DNA of 5,817 nucleotides, from positions 1 to 5,817 of the forward strand of contig WAJY01000199.1 of NCBI GenBank assembly GCA_015523645.1, in the 5' to 3' direction. Of the stretch, positions 5,768 through 5,817 are shown piece by piece (position 1 is the stretch's first letter; each line of letters opens with the position of its first letter). The stretch is from Geoglobus sp. (GTDB lineage: Archaea; Halobacteriota; Archaeoglobi; Archaeoglobales; Archaeoglobaceae). The position numbers and the translations under genes were made by a program. Below the pieces are notes generated by a model that made no database searches, was not told the origin of the DNA, and was given only the letters and a program-made list of their open reading frames with translations.

Positions 5768-5817
5768 TCTCCTAAAAACTTTGAGACGAGATAACCTTCT
5801 AAAATTTACAATTTGAC

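Noticed and set aside
1..5817. CRISPR array, insertion sequence, tRNA or rRNA genes
   Set aside because: No regularly spaced repeats, transposase frames, terminal inverted repeats or RNA-gene motifs were seen on either strand.

Overview
The window looks like a chromosomal segment from a hyperthermophilic, anaerobic archaeon, most likely Archaeoglobales-like (Archaeoglobus, Geoglobus or Ferroglobus type) or a relative. The reasons are an archaeal type II glyceraldehyde-3-phosphate dehydrogenase, two paralogous tungsten/molybdenum-pterin aldehyde ferredoxin oxidoreductases (AORs), heavy use of AGA/AGG arginine codons, short intergenic gaps, and TATA-like boxes about 26-27 bases before start codons that have no Shine-Dalgarno sequence (leaderless transcription). 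The organism assignment is inference; no rRNA gene is present.

Layout. Bases 2-1276 (+) hold the C-terminal two thirds of an AOR-family enzyme whose start lies left of the window. After a 33-base T-rich gap comes a radical SAM/SPASM protein (1310-2443, +) that resembles the tungsten-cofactor-oxidoreductase maturase family. An 82-residue protein of unknown function (2431-2679, +) overlaps its end and finishes in Gly-Gly. A second small cluster then encodes a 63-residue CooT-like metal-binding protein (2718-2909, +), overlapping by four bases the type II GAPDH gene gap (2906-3913, +). After a 117-base convergent gap, a second, divergent and complete AOR paralogue lies on the minus strand (5674-4031). 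The last 143 bases are its upstream region. They hold a leaderless promoter for it, a perfect 7-3-7 inverted repeat, and a possible rightward promoter for a gene beyond the window.

How the parts fit. The left block (AOR, radical SAM protein, 82-residue protein) reads as a tungstoenzyme with its accessory or maturation gene, with the 82-residue protein as an unassigned partner. The middle block pairs a probable nickel-binding protein with GAPDH, which in many archaea works in gluconeogenesis while ferredoxin- or non-phosphorylating enzymes oxidise glyceraldehyde-3-phosphate in the other direction. The second AOR is separately transcribed. The main leads are the radical SAM/Gly-Gly protein pair beside an AOR, and the palindrome next to divergent promoters at the right edge.
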